Origin: Deinococcota bacterium
GTDB lineage: Bacteria > Deinococcota > Deinococci > Deinococcales > Trueperaceae
NCBI GenBank assembly: GCA_963170125.1
Contig: CAUJFI010000110.1
Location: 1 to 64,000 of the forward strand
DNA length: 64,000 nt
Reading direction: 5' to 3'
Below are positions 7,559-16,235 of the stretch, piece after piece (positions within the stretch are counted from its first letter, which is position 1; each line of letters starts with the position of its first letter). Below the pieces are notes generated by a model. It ran no database searches and was not told where the DNA came from. It saw nothing but the letters and a program-made list of their open reading frames with translations. Position numbers and translations under genes: made by a program.

Positions 7559-8359
7559 ATGAACGCAGTACCTTCCGAAGGCGTCGACGGTCGTGGCGGA
7601 CCAAGGGTCGTGCTCGTGCGCACGAAGGAGTCCGCGAACATCGGTGCCGCCGCGAGGGCCATGTTCAACTTCGGGCTGCACGACCTGTGGCTCGTGGCGC
7701 CGCGATGCCGCGTCGACCACCGGTCGTACGACCTCGCCACCCACGCCGAGCCCGTGCTGAAGGGCGTTACCCAGGTCGCCACGCTCGACGAGGCCCTGGC
7801 GGACGTCACCCTCGCCTTCGGGACGAGCGCGCGACCGCGCAAGGCCGAGAACTACCAGGTCATCACGCCGCGGGCCGCCGCCGCGAAGCTCGGCAGGGGC
7901 ACCGCAGTCGTGTTCGGCCCGGAGGACCATGGGCTGGCCAACGAGGAACTCACCCGCTGTCAGGCGCAGATCGTGATCCCGACTGTGGACTTCGCCTCGC
8001 TCAACCTCGCCCAGGCCGTTCTGGTAGTCGCGTACGAGTACGCCCAGGCCGGGGGTCGCCCCGAGGCGCCCGCGCTGGCCGGGGACGGCGGGCCGAGCGA
8101 CCCCAGGCACACGCCCGCTAGCCGCGACCAGCTCGAGCGCTTCTACGCCCAGCTGGAGGAGACCATGCTGCGGATCGGCTACACGGACGATTGTCGGGCG
8201 CCGGGCATGCTGCGCGTGTACCGCGGGCTCGTCGACCGCGCCGGGCCGACGGCGCACGAGGTCGCGGCTTTCCGCGGTCTGCTCAGCCAGGTGGTCTGGG
8301 CCACGGGGCAAGCAGAGGCGAGGTCCGAGGCACCGCGTTCGGGTCCGGGCGAGCCCTGA
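7559..8359 (+). CDS. trmJ: SPOUT-family RNA 2'-O-methyltransferase, TrmJ-like
   Basis: 266 residues. The N-terminal half carries the SPOUT/TrmH-family motifs: VLVRTKESANIGAAARAM (motif 1), VVFGPEDHGLANEEL (motif 2) and PTVDFASLNLAQAV (motif 3), which form the knotted SAM site. The C-terminal extension with LERFYAQLEETMLRIGY matches TrmJ, which methylates the ribose at position 32 of tRNA anticodon loops. TrmJ rather than another SPOUT enzyme is favoured by that extension. Start chosen from the -10 hexamer six bases upstream. Confidence 0.85.
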   Translation: MNAVPSEGVDGRGGPRVVLVRTKESANIGAAARAMFNFGLHDLWLVAPRCRVDHRSYDLATHAEPVLKGVTQVATLDEALADVTLAFGTSARPRKAENYQVITPRAAAAKLGRGTAVVFGPEDHGLANEELTRCQAQIVIPTVDFASLNLAQAVLVVAYEYAQAGGRPEAPALAGDGGPSDPRHTPASRDQLERFYAQLEETMLRIGYTDDCRAPGMLRVYRGLVDRAGPTAHEVAAFRGLLSQVVWATGQAEARSEAPRSGPGEP

Positions 8360-8367
8360 ACCCGCGC

Positions 8368-9108
8368 TCAAAGTCCGGCTAGCGCTTTGGCCTTGCCGAG
8401 CACGTCGTCGAACATCGCCGGCGTGAGCCTGCCCGTGTTGGTGTTCTGGAAGCTGACGTGATAGCTGTCTATGAGGGTTAGGGCGCCGCTCGCCTGCCCG
8501 CCTGGCAACCCGCCCAGCTCATGCACCGCCCCATGGGCGAACGGATGGGCCGCCAACGTGGTGCGCAAGCCGCGGGAGCGCCATACCGCGAGCGCGGCCT
8601 CGTGACCGATCTTGCCGATGGCCAGCGCCACGCGGGCCGAGCCCAGGCCGTCGAGGTCGTGGGCCAGCCAGCGCCTGCAGTCGACCAGCTCGTCGCGCTC
8701 CGGCCTGTTGCCGGGCGGGACGCAGCGCATGGCCGCGGTGATCCACACGCCCGTGAGCGTGAGCCCGTCGTGTCGCGCGGTGGCCTCCGGCTGCGACGCC
8801 AACCCGGCGCGGTGCAGGGCTGGGTAGAGGAAGCCGCCCGAGGCGTCGCCGGTGAACATGCGCCCTGTGCGGTTGCTCCCGTGGGCGCCGGGTGCCAGGC
8901 CGACGAGGACGAGCTTGGCGTCCGAGTCGCCGAAGCCGGGCACGGGCGCGCCCCAGTACTGCGCGTCGCGGTAGGCGCGGCGCTTCTCCCGCGCGACGCG
9001 CTCGCGGTACTCGACCAGCCGGGGGCAGAGCCGGCACGAGGCCAGGGCGGGCGGGTACGGGTCGAAGGTCGGGGCCTCGGCGGGCGGGTCCTCGCTAGGC
9101 GAGCTCAT
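8368..9108 (-). CDS. udgB: Uracil-DNA glycosylase, family 5 (UDGb)
   Basis: 246 residues. Family-5 motifs are clear: GLAPGAHGSNRTGRMFTGDASG spans motif A, and the C-terminal DSYHVSFQNTNTGRLT is motif B with its His and NTGRLT. Cysteines at CRLCPRL, MRCVPP and VDCRRW are the expected 4Fe-4S ligands. The enzyme excises uracil and oxidised or deaminated bases from DNA and is typical of Deinococcus/Thermus relatives. The ATG at 9108 is supported by TACCCT six bases upstream. Divergent from the DUF2461 gene. Confidence 0.9.
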   Translation of the reverse strand: MSSPSEDPPAEAPTFDPYPPALASCRLCPRLVEYRERVAREKRRAYRDAQYWGAPVPGFGDSDAKLVLVGLAPGAHGSNRTGRMFTGDASGGFLYPALHRAGLASQPEATARHDGLTLTGVWITAAMRCVPPGNRPERDELVDCRRWLAHDLDGLGSARVALAIGKIGHEAALAVWRSRGLRTTLAAHPFAHGAVHELGGLPGGQASGALTLIDSYHVSFQNTNTGRLTPAMFDDVLGKAKALAGL

Positions 9109-9114
9109 CCGGTT

Positions 9115-9120
9115 AGGGTA
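9115..9120 (-). promoter_or_regulatory. Leaderless-type -10 box of the UDGb gene
   Basis: TACCCT on the reverse strand ends six bases before the ATG at 9108. Confidence 0.45.
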
Positions 9121-9199
9121 GCGCGCCCATCAGGCCGGGCCGGGCCAGCCGGCTACCTGCTCTGGCCGTCCCGGCGGCCCCGGGCCCCGGGCGGCGGGG

Positions 9200-9205
9200 T
9201 AGGCT
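9200..9205 (+). promoter_or_regulatory. Leaderless-type -10 box of the DUF2461 gene
   Basis: TAGGCT ends five bases before the ATG at 9211. Confidence 0.45.
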
Positions 9206-9210
9206 TCGGC

Positions 9211-9861
9211 ATGGTGCGCACCCCGGACTTCGAGGGTTTCCATCCGGACGCGCTGCGCTTCTTCAGAGAGCTGCGGGAGAACAACGAGCGCTCGTTCTGG
9301 CTGGCGAACAAGGCGCGCTACGACGAGCACGTCAAGGCGCCGATGGTGGCGCTCGGCGCTGCCCTGGAGGGCGCCTTCGGCGAGCCTCACCTCTTCCGCC
9401 CGTACCGCGACGTGCGTTTCAGCAAGGACAAGCGGCCCTACAAGCTGCAGGTCTCCATGGTCTTCGGCGGCAACGGACCGATGACGGTCGGGTCGCGCTA
9501 CGTCCAGTTCGACGGCGGGGGGCTCTACGCAGGCGGCGGCGCGTACATGCTGGCGCCCGAGGCCTTGGCGCGCTTCCGGGTCGCCGTGGCGGAGGGGCGC
9601 AGCGGCACCGAGCTGGCCGAGAGCCTAACCGAGTTGGAGCAGGCCGGCTACGCCATCGAGGGGGAGACGCTGCAGCGGCCGCCGCGCGGCTTCGAGGCCG
9701 ACCACCCGCGCATCCGTTTGCTCAAGCACAAAGGCATCTACGTCGGTCGCTCCTTCGAGCCGGCCGCCTGGCTGTACGGGCCCGAGGCCCTCGACCGGGT
9801 GGCCAGGGTGTTCGGTGACGTGGAGCCGTTGGTGGCGTGGTTACGGCGGCATGCCGGTTGA
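9211..9861 (+). CDS. DUF2461 (TIGR02453) family protein
   Basis: 216 residues matching the DUF2461 pattern: FHPDALRFFRELRENNERSFW at the N-terminus, then FRPYRDVRFSKDKRPYK, a Gly-rich GGGLYAGGGAYMLAPEALARFR and a LKHKGIYVGRSF segment. The family is widespread and uncharacterised, with a conserved basic RD.RFSKDK.PYK core suggestive of nucleotide or phosphate binding (inference). The start follows from the upstream -10 hexamer; the long open frame before it is the antisense of the UDGb gene. Confidence 0.8.
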   Translation: MVRTPDFEGFHPDALRFFRELRENNERSFWLANKARYDEHVKAPMVALGAALEGAFGEPHLFRPYRDVRFSKDKRPYKLQVSMVFGGNGPMTVGSRYVQFDGGGLYAGGGAYMLAPEALARFRVAVAEGRSGTELAESLTELEQAGYAIEGETLQRPPRGFEADHPRIRLLKHKGIYVGRSFEPAAWLYGPEALDRVARVFGDVEPLVAWLRRHAG

Positions 9862-9920
9862 GGAGTGACTGGGGCCGTGCCCGGCGCTCGAGTCAGCGTG
9901 TGTCTTGGCCCGGGCGACCG

Positions 9921-9948
9921 AAAACGGCGCCTCCTCAGAAGCGCCGTT
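9921..9948 (-). terminator. Terminator downstream of tRNA-Arg
   Basis: On the reverse strand AACGGCGC pairs with GCGCCGTT across a ten-base loop and runs into TTTT. It lies about 17 bases past the tRNA-Arg 3' end. Confidence 0.6.
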
Positions 9949-9964
9949 CCCATCGTACTTCCTA

Positions 9965-10041
<77 letters not shown>

Positions 10042-10072
10042 GTGTCACCCGGCCTCGTGGCCTGGGCACGAA

Positions 10073-10103
10073 AGGATATCACGGGCGGGCGCTGCTTGTG
10101 CAA
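10073..10103 (-). promoter_or_regulatory. Candidate promoter of tRNA-Arg
   Basis: On the reverse strand TTGCAC (10103-10098) and TATCCT (10078-10073) are 19 bases apart, upstream of the tRNA 5' end at 10041. Confidence 0.4.
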
Positions 10104-10190
10104 CTAGGCCGGTCGTGAACGCGTACGAGGGCAGCTGCCGATCGGCCCCTTGGCGTACGCTGACGAGGCCGTGAGCCGGCACCGGACCGC

Positions 10191-11390
10191 ATGACAACCC
10201 CGCTCGACAATCCCAGGGCCCCCGCGCTCCACCGCGCCAGGGTCGCGGTCTCGGCGCTCTTCTTCTGTAACGGCGCCATGTACGCCAGCATCCTCCCGCG
10301 CTACCCGGAGATCAAGACGGCCCTCGGCCTGAGCGACGCGGCCTACGGCCTCGCCATCGCCGCCTTGCCGGTCGGCGCGCTGGTGTCCGGCCTGGCCGCG
10401 GCCGCGCTCGTCCGGCGCGTCGGCTCGGCCCGGTTGGCGGCCTACGGGTCGGTGGTCCTTGCGTTGGCGATCCTGGCCGTCGGGCTCTCGGCGACACCGC
10501 TGCTCTTCGCCCTGGCCCTCTTCACTGTCGGCCTGGTCGACTCCGTCGTCGACGTGGCGCAGAACGCGCACGGTCTACGGGTGCAGCGTGGCTACGGGCG
10601 CTCGATCATCAACTCCTTCCACGCCATCTGGTCGCTCGGTGCGGTGTCGGGCGGCCTGCTCTCGGCCGGCGCCGTCGCGCTGCGGCTGCCGCTGGCGGCT
10701 CACCTATCCCTTACGGGCGCGCTGTTCTCGGCGGTCGCGCTCCTGGCTCTACGGTCATGCCTGCCAGGTCCTGACGAGGTGGGTCGTCGGCCGGGGAGGA
10801 CGGCCGGTGCCTCGGTCGGAGGCAGCTTGGCCGCCCTGCGCCGTATCGCACCGACCGTGGCGGCGCTCGCGCTCATAGCCGTCGCCGGCGTCACCGTCGA
10901 GGACGTCGGTGGCAGCTGGTCGAGCCTGTACCTTCGCGAGTCGTTGGGCGCGCCCGGCGCATTGGCGGCGTTGGGGTACATCAGCCTGGTCGGCTTCCAC
11001 TTCCTGGGGCGGTTGCTTGGCGACGGCATGGTCGACCGTCTCGGCCAGCGCGCCGTTGCCCGGTTGGGCGGTCTGCTCGCCGCGGTCGGCATGGGCGCCG
11101 CCCTGGCTTTCCCTACGGTGCCGAGCACGCTCCTCGGCTTCGCGGCCGCCGGCTTCGGCGTGGCGACGCTGGTGCCCGCCGCGCTGCAGGCCGCCGATGC
11201 GCTGCCCGGGCTGCGGCCCGGCACCGGGCTGGCGCTGCTCACGTGGCTGATGCGCCTCGGCTTCCTGCTCTCCCCGCCGGTCATCGGGCTGATCTCTGAC
11301 GCGAGCGACCTGCGCACGGCGCTGCTCGTCGTGCCCTTTGCCGGGGTGCTGGTGTTGGTGTTGTCGGGCGTGTTGCGGCCGCGATCGTGA
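10191..11390 (+). CDS. Major facilitator superfamily transporter
   Basis: 399 residues with about twelve hydrophobic segments. The first cytoplasmic loop carries a degenerate MFS motif (AAALVRRVGSARLAAYG), and DSVVDVAQNAHGLRVQRGYGRSIINSFHAIWSLGA matches the Ynf/YbjJ-type group of efflux-like MFS proteins. Substrate unknown. An upstream TACGCT (10156-10161) is nine bases before a seven-codon GTG mini-ORF (10171) whose TGA overlaps the MFS ATG, which could couple translation; this is speculative. The DUF817 gene starts within its stop codon (GTGA overlap), so the two form an operon. Confidence 0.8.
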   Translation: MTTPLDNPRAPALHRARVAVSALFFCNGAMYASILPRYPEIKTALGLSDAAYGLAIAALPVGALVSGLAAAALVRRVGSARLAAYGSVVLALAILAVGLSATPLLFALALFTVGLVDSVVDVAQNAHGLRVQRGYGRSIINSFHAIWSLGAVSGGLLSAGAVALRLPLAAHLSLTGALFSAVALLALRSCLPGPDEVGRRPGRTAGASVGGSLAALRRIAPTVAALALIAVAGVTVEDVGGSWSSLYLRESLGAPGALAALGYISLVGFHFLGRLLGDGMVDRLGQRAVARLGGLLAAVGMGAALAFPTVPSTLLGFAAAGFGVATLVPAALQAADALPGLRPGTGLALLTWLMRLGFLLSPPVIGLISDASDLRTALLVVPFAGVLVLVLSGVLRPRS

Positions 11391-12211
11391 GGGTCCTCGA
11401 CGCTTCGGCCGCGGTCGCCCGCCTCGGCGGCTACGCTCTGGAGCTTCTCCACTTCGGCCTGAAGAACGCCCGGGCGTGCGTCTTCCCGGTGTACGTGTTC
11501 GTCATGCTGGCCCTGTCGCAGCTGGTGCCGTTGCCCATCGCCCGCTACGACTTCATGCTGTGCGCCTGTATCGCGATGCAGGCGGTCATGCTCGCCACCG
11601 GGCTCGAGACACGCGACGAGCTGAAGGTCATCACCCTCTTCCACCTGCTCGGGCTTGGCCTAGAGCTGTTCAAGACGCACGCGGGCTCATGGTCGTACCC
11701 CGAAGCGGCGCTGGCGAAGGTGTGGGGTGTGCCCCTGTACAGCGGCTTCATGTACGCCAGCGTCGCAAGCTACATGATCCAGGCTTGGCGGCTGCTTCGG
11801 CTGCGGTTCCTCGGCTGGCCGCGGGCTTGCCTCGTCGTGCCCCTCGGCGCGCTCATCTACCTGAACTTCTTCACCAACCACTTCCTGCCGGACCTCAGGT
11901 TCTGGCTCGTGGCGGCGGTGCTGGCGGTCTTCGGGCGCACGTGGGTGGCCTTCACGCCGCTGACCAAGGAGCGGCGCATCCCCCTGCCCTTGGCCTTCCT
12001 GTTGATCGGACTGTTCGTGTGGTTCGCCGAGAACATCGCCACCTACTTCGGCGCCTGGCAGTACCCGCATCAGGAGGACGGTTGGCGCCTGGTGAGCTTC
12101 CACAAGCTCTCCTCGTGGGCGCTTCTCGTGATCGTGAGCATGATGGCGGTGGTGCAGCTCAAGCGCGTCAAGGGCGGCAGGGCCGACGAGCGTCAGGACG
12201 TGATGCCCTAG
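11387..12211 (+). CDS. DUF817 (YoaT-like) membrane protein
   Basis: 274 residues with about eight membrane segments and the family signature residues LGLGLELFKTHAGSW, PLYSGFMYASVASY, ALIYLNFFTNHFLPD and NIATYFGAWQYPHQEDGW. DUF817/YoaT proteins are conserved integral membrane proteins of unknown function. The GTG start at 11387 overlaps the MFS stop by four bases, implying translational coupling. No catalytic role is proposed; the conserved Lys, His and Asn residues inside the membrane region are unusual for a purely structural protein. Confidence 0.8.
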   Translation: MRVLDASAAVARLGGYALELLHFGLKNARACVFPVYVFVMLALSQLVPLPIARYDFMLCACIAMQAVMLATGLETRDELKVITLFHLLGLGLELFKTHAGSWSYPEAALAKVWGVPLYSGFMYASVASYMIQAWRLLRLRFLGWPRACLVVPLGALIYLNFFTNHFLPDLRFWLVAAVLAVFGRTWVAFTPLTKERRIPLPLAFLLIGLFVWFAENIATYFGAWQYPHQEDGWRLVSFHKLSSWALLVIVSMMAVVQLKRVKGGRADERQDVMP

Positions 12212-12286
12212 GCTTCGGTGACTGACACAACATGAGAGCCGGCCTGCACGAGACCGGCTTCCGGTGCCCCTTAAGGCGACTTGGTT

Positions 12287-12380
12287 TGGCGGAGAGGGAG
12301 GGATTTGAACCCTCGATGGAGGTTTTGGCCCCCATACTCCCTTAGCAGGGGAGCGCCTTCAGCCGCTCGGCCACCTCTCC
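12287..12380 (-). tRNA. tRNA-Ser(GCT)
   Basis: A type II tRNA with a long variable arm. On the reverse strand, acceptor GGAGAGG pairs with CCTCTCC, the D-arm is GGCCGAGCGGCTGAAGGC, anticodon stem CTCCC..GGGAG presents GCT, the variable arm is TATGGGGGCCAAAACCTCCATC, T-loop GTTCAAATC, discriminator G and encoded CCA. Confidence 0.95.
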
Positions 12381-12403
12381 ACGTTGCCCTGCTGATCGTA
12401 CCT

Positions 12404-12493
12404 TGGCGGAGGGTGAGGGATTCGAACCCCCGGACGGGTCACCCCGTCTACGGTTTTCAAGACCGCCGCCTTCAACCGCTCGGCCAACCCTCC
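12404..12493 (-). tRNA. tRNA-Ser(TGA)
   Basis: A second type II serine tRNA 23 bases upstream of the first in transcription order. Acceptor GGAGGGT, D-arm GGCCGAGCGGTTGAAGGC, anticodon stem/loop CGGTCTTGAAAACCG with TGA, long variable arm, T-loop GTTCGAATC, discriminator G and encoded CCA. Both tRNAs are probably processed from one transcript. Confidence 0.95.
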
Positions 12494-12607
12494 GGTCAAC
12501 CGCTGAAGCACAACATAACCCTGCGGCAGCTCCCTGTGCCCGTCCGAGACCTGGCGCGCCCCTCGGGAGACACGTGTCAGGGACCGTCCGTCCGGTCAGC
12601 GTAGGCA

Positions 12608-12636
12608 AGTATATGTGCGCCTTCTGGGGGTGTCAA
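12608..12636 (-). promoter_or_regulatory. Consensus promoter of the tRNA-Ser pair
   Basis: On the reverse strand a perfect TTGACA (12636-12631) and TATACT (12613-12608) are separated by 17 bases, the best vegetative promoter in the window. It implies a 5' precursor of about 105 bases before tRNA-Ser(TGA). Confidence 0.75.
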
Positions 12637-12775
12637 CGACGAGCCGTGGGTCTCCTCACGCCACGTCCACGCCCGCTCGCCACGTACTCCCCTGGAGTTC
12701 CCCCTTATGGACCGGCCGCGGCCACCATGCATGATGAGAGCACCGGCCGGGCTCACTTCTACGAGACCAACTGGA

Positions 12776-14167
12776 CTAGCCGATCAGCCTGGCCAAGCCC
12801 TCGGCCAACGAGGCGACCCACCAGAGCCTGTCGTGGCCGCCGTTGAACTCCACGTAGCTGAGGTCGTAACCCTTGGCTAGCAGCACGTCGCGCAGGTGGC
12901 GGGTGTGGTGTAACATCCCGCGCTCGTGCAGGCCGACTTCGAGCCGGAACTTCACGGGCAAGCGCTCGGCGCGGGCGAAGCAACGGTTGAGCCACGCGGG
13001 CTCCTCGCCGAGCGCCCGCGTCGTCGGCCACCAGAACGAACCCGACTGGCTGTAGACGTTGCCGAACCGGTGTGGCGCGCGCAGCGCGGCGTAGGCGGCC
13101 GTGAGTCCACCGAGGCTGGACCCGGCGATGATCGTGCGCTCTGGTGCGAAGGCCAGACCCTCGCCGGCCAACCTTGGGAGCAGCTCTTCGTCCAGGGCGT
13201 CCACGAACACCGGTGAACAGGCGAGTTCCCTTAGGCGGGTCGGCGCGTCGACGGAGTCGATCAGGACGGCGGTCATGGGCGGCAAGAGGCCGGCGGAGAT
13301 CGGCGCGGCGAGCACGGCGTCGATCAGGCCGCGGTACGCCCAGCCCTCGCCGTCCGTCATGACCAGCAGCCAGTCGCCTCGTCCGGCCGCCGACGTGTAG
13401 GTCCACACGGAGCGTTCGTTGCCGAGGAGCGCGCTCTTGAAGCGCGTCTCCTGGAGCTTGCCCGAGGTGGGGCGTCCGGGGCCGCCGTCGGCGTCGGAGG
13501 CGCCGCTCGCGACGCGCTTGGAGGCGGTCGTGGGGGCTGCCTCTGAGCCGGAGCCGGTGGCGCTCACCGTGGTCGCCGGTGCGCCGGGCAGCTCGACCCA
13601 CGATCCGTCGGTCACGAGCGCCTGCCACGCGCCTGCCCGCCTATGCAGTGGGTCCGGTCGGGCGCACACCTGGGCGCCGAACCAGTGCTCCAGGTCGACG
13701 CGCGGCGTGCAGCTGCCTGCTGCCAGCGAGCGCTCGACGAAGGCGAGCGCGCTGGCCGGCGGTTCGTCCGGCGGCGTGCCGAGGGCGTAGCTCGCGCGCC
13801 AGTCGGAGCGCATGCGCAGCGTCAGGTGGCGTAGGTCGGTGCCTGGCAGGTGGCGAAGCACGCTGTCGGAGTACGCGTCGGGCTCCGTGACGCGGTTGGC
13901 CAGGAGCACCACGTCCTTCGTCGGGTCGCTCTCGCGTGCCAGGAACGTCACGAGGAGCTCCTCCGTGGAGTCCGGTGCCGGCTCGACGAGCGGGGTGCCG
14001 ACCACCTCGGCGTGGCGCCAGAAGTCGGCGAGGGCGCCTCCCCCGCCGGCGGCGAGCGCGACCCCCAGCGCTTCGATCGTGGGGCTGCCGGCGAGCTGGG
14101 GACCCGGTCTCTGAGGTTTGGGAGGGACGGTGATGCCCGAGGTCGGGCGCGGCAGTGGGTCTTCCAT
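12776..14167 (-). CDS. fes: Ferric enterobactin esterase-like protein (Fes/IroD family)
   Basis: 463 residues. The N-terminal half (to about 170) is the enterochelin-esterase substrate-binding domain with VTFLAR..., LRHLPGTDLRHLTLRMRSDWRASYAL. A low-complexity Gly/Ser/Thr linker (about 195-235) joins it to an alpha/beta hydrolase with MTAVLIDSVD, nucleophile elbow IAGSSLGGLTAAY and a terminal GGHDRLWW His. It should hydrolyse imported catecholate siderophore esters in the cytoplasm to release iron. It is divergent from the fepBDGC set, whose promoter region it shares. The linker is longer than in enterobacterial Fes. Confidence 0.85.
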   Translation of the reverse strand: MEDPLPRPTSGITVPPKPQRPGPQLAGSPTIEALGVALAAGGGGALADFWRHAEVVGTPLVEPAPDSTEELLVTFLARESDPTKDVVLLANRVTEPDAYSDSVLRHLPGTDLRHLTLRMRSDWRASYALGTPPDEPPASALAFVERSLAAGSCTPRVDLEHWFGAQVCARPDPLHRRAGAWQALVTDGSWVELPGAPATTVSATGSGSEAAPTTASKRVASGASDADGGPGRPTSGKLQETRFKSALLGNERSVWTYTSAAGRGDWLLVMTDGEGWAYRGLIDAVLAAPISAGLLPPMTAVLIDSVDAPTRLRELACSPVFVDALDEELLPRLAGEGLAFAPERTIIAGSSLGGLTAAYAALRAPHRFGNVYSQSGSFWWPTTRALGEEPAWLNRCFARAERLPVKFRLEVGLHERGMLHHTRHLRDVLLAKGYDLSYVEFNGGHDRLWWVASLAEGLARLIG

Positions 14168-14176
14168 CGCCTAATC

Positions 14177-14206
14177 TTGACCGATTTACTCAGGATACGG
14201 TAGCGT
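14177..14206 (+). promoter_or_regulatory. Candidate promoter of the fepBDGC operon
   Basis: TTGACC (14177-14182) and TAGCGT (14201-14206) are 18 bases apart in the fes/fepB divergent region. I could not recognise a Fur or DtxR palindrome there. Confidence 0.45.
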
Positions 14207-14283
14207 CTCACCGTCAGCGCCCCGCTCGGCCGGATCCCGGCGCGCGCCGCAGCCCGTCACGGGCAGGAAAGGACCATCACGAC

Positions 14284-15231
14284 ATGACGACTGGCACAGG
14301 TCGTTTCACCCTTCGCAGCCTCGCTCTCGCTCTGGCGCTCGCGCTCGTGGCTCTCGGCTCCGCCCAGGGCGCGAGCTGACCCCGCACCTTCACGAACGCT
14401 GATGGCACGACCACCGTCATCCCGAGCCGGCCGCAGCGCGTCCTCTCCACGTCCGTCAGCGTCACGGGCAGCCTGCTCGCCATCGACGCGCCCGTCGTCG
14501 CCAGCGGCTCCGCCGGTAACGGCACCTACTTCGCGCAGTGGGGCAAGGTGGCCGAGGAGCGGGGTGTCGTGAACGTCTGGCCGGCCGGCGCCGTCGACCT
14601 CGAGGCCGCGTACGCCGTGCAGCCCGACCTCATCGTGGTCTCCACGAGCGGCGCCGACTCCACTCTCGACCAGCTCGCCGAGCTGCAGGAGATCGCCCCA
14701 ACGATCGTCGTCGACTACGGCGGCCAGACGTGGCAGGAGCTCGCCACGCAGCTCGCCGCGGCCGTCGGGATCGAGGCGCACGCCGCCGAGGCCATCGCGG
14801 ACTTCGACGCCTACGTGGCCGCCGCCAAGGTCCGGATCCACGTGCCCGCCGGCACGGCCAACATCATCAGCTTCAACGGCGCCGGCACGACCAACCCGAT
14901 CGCTCGGGCCGTCGGCGCTCACGCGCAGCTGCTGAGCAGCCTCGGCTTCCTGATCGAGGACCCCGACCCGGCATGGCACACCCAGGCCACCCTCCGTAAC
15001 GACTTCGTATGGGCTGAGTTCGAGCGCCTGACGGACCTTACCTCGGAGACGACCTTCCTCCTGCGCGTCGGTCCCGACGGCGTCGCGTCGTTCGTGTCCG
15101 AGCCCGTCCTCGCCAACATGCCGTCGGTGAAGACGGGTCAGGTCTACGGTCTCGGCGTGAACTCGTTCCGCATCGATTACTACGGCGCCACCGAGATAGT
15201 CGACGGCATCGTCGCCGAGTTCGGCAACTGA
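14284..15231 (+). pseudogene. fepB: FepB-like siderophore-binding protein gene interrupted by an in-frame TGA
   Basis: The ATG at 14284 opens a signal peptide (SLALALALALVALGSAQGAS) that ends at TGA 14377-14379. The same frame then continues without a break for 283 codons as a full periplasmic binding protein: PRTFTNADGTTTVIPSRPQR, STSVSVTGSLLAIDAPVVASG and a C-terminal VYGLGVNSFRIDYYGA, all FepB hallmarks. In relatives the residue at the stop is Trp (FepB mature N-terminus ..WPR..), so TGG became TGA. Everything else is intact, pointing to a recent mutation, a sequence error or readthrough. TGA is a normal stop elsewhere here. AAGGA lies about 12 bases before the ATG. Confidence 0.85.
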
Positions 15232-15239
15232 ACGACCTC

Positions 15240-16235
15240 GTGGCGCGCCGCCCGCTCGTGGTGGTCGCCAGCGTGGCGCTCCTGGCGGTGCTCGCCCTGC
15301 TCAGCTTCGCGGTGGGCACCAAGCCGCTAGCGCCCAGCACCACCTGGGACGCCGTCTTCGACTTCGACCCCGCCAACGCCGACCACTTGCTCGTCAGGTA
15401 CCTGCGCCTGCCGCGAACTGCGCTGGCCCTGGTGGTCGGCTGTTGCCTCGGGGTGGCGGGGGCGGTCATGCAGGCGCTCACGCGCAACGCCCTTGCCGAC
15501 CCCGGCATCCTTGGCGTCAACGCCGGTGCGGCCGCGGCGATAGCCGCCGCCATCGCGTTCTTCGGCGTCACGAACGTGACGAGCTACATGTGGTTCGGGC
15601 TCCTCGGCGCCGCGCTGGCCGGGTTGGCTGTCTTTCTCCTCGGCGGCATGCGGCGCGGGTCGAGCCCAGTGAGGCTGGTGCTGGCGGGCGCGGCGCTCTC
15701 GATCGTCCTCCTCGCGCTCACCCAGGTCATCATCGTCAACAGCGAGGAGACGGTGTTCGACCAGTTCAGGCACTGGACGGTCGGCTCGCTCCAAGGGCGC
15801 GGGACCGGCGTCGTACTCCCCGTGAGTCTCCTGGCGCTCGTGGGCGTCGGGACGGCGTTCGGCCTGGCCAAGGCGCTCAACGCCGTGGTCCTCGGCGAGG
15901 AGGTGGGGAGGTCGCTCGGCACCGACCCTGTCAGGGTCTGGAGCCTGACCGCCCTCGTCGTGATCCTGACGAGCGGGGCGGCCACCGCCGCCGCCGGGCC
16001 GGTCGGCTTCGTCGGCCTCACCGCTCCGCACCTCGCGCGCTTCGTCACCGGCCCCGATCATAGATGGGTGCTGCCCGTCTCCATGCTCTTCTCGGCGATC
16101 CTCGTGCTCGGCGCCGACGTGTTGGGTCGCGTCGTGGCTCCGCCCGGCGAAGTCGGCGTGGGGATCATGGTCGCTCTCATCGGCGGCCCGTTCTTCGTCT
16201 ACCTGGTGCGCAACCGGAAGCTGGTGCAGCTGTGA
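15240..16235 (+). CDS. fepD: Iron-siderophore ABC transporter permease (FecCD family, FepD-like)
   Basis: 331 residues from a GTG eight bases after fepB. It has FecCD-family features: LRLPRTALALVVGCCLGVAGAVMQALTRNALADPGILGVNAGAA, then about ten hydrophobic helices and ATAAAGPVGFVGLTAPHLARFV, the region that contacts the ATPase. It forms half of the inner-membrane channel that imports ferric siderophore. The last four bases overlap the FepG gene (GTGA). Confidence 0.9.
   Translation: MARRPLVVVASVALLAVLALLSFAVGTKPLAPSTTWDAVFDFDPANADHLLVRYLRLPRTALALVVGCCLGVAGAVMQALTRNALADPGILGVNAGAAAAIAAAIAFFGVTNVTSYMWFGLLGAALAGLAVFLLGGMRRGSSPVRLVLAGAALSIVLLALTQVIIVNSEETVFDQFRHWTVGSLQGRGTGVVLPVSLLALVGVGTAFGLAKALNAVVLGEEVGRSLGTDPVRVWSLTALVVILTSGAATAAAGPVGFVGLTAPHLARFVTGPDHRWVLPVSMLFSAILVLGADVLGRVVAPPGEVGVGIMVALIGGPFFVYLVRNRKLVQL

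Noticed and set aside
12281-12604. Open frame with repeated RDLNPR/RDSNPR-like peptides
   Set aside because: It is the antisense of the two tRNA-Ser genes; such peptides are a well-known artefact of tRNA sequence.
14155-14379. Short ORF ending at the fepB TGA as an independent small gene
   Set aside because: It is the fepB signal peptide; the frame continues straight into the mature domain.
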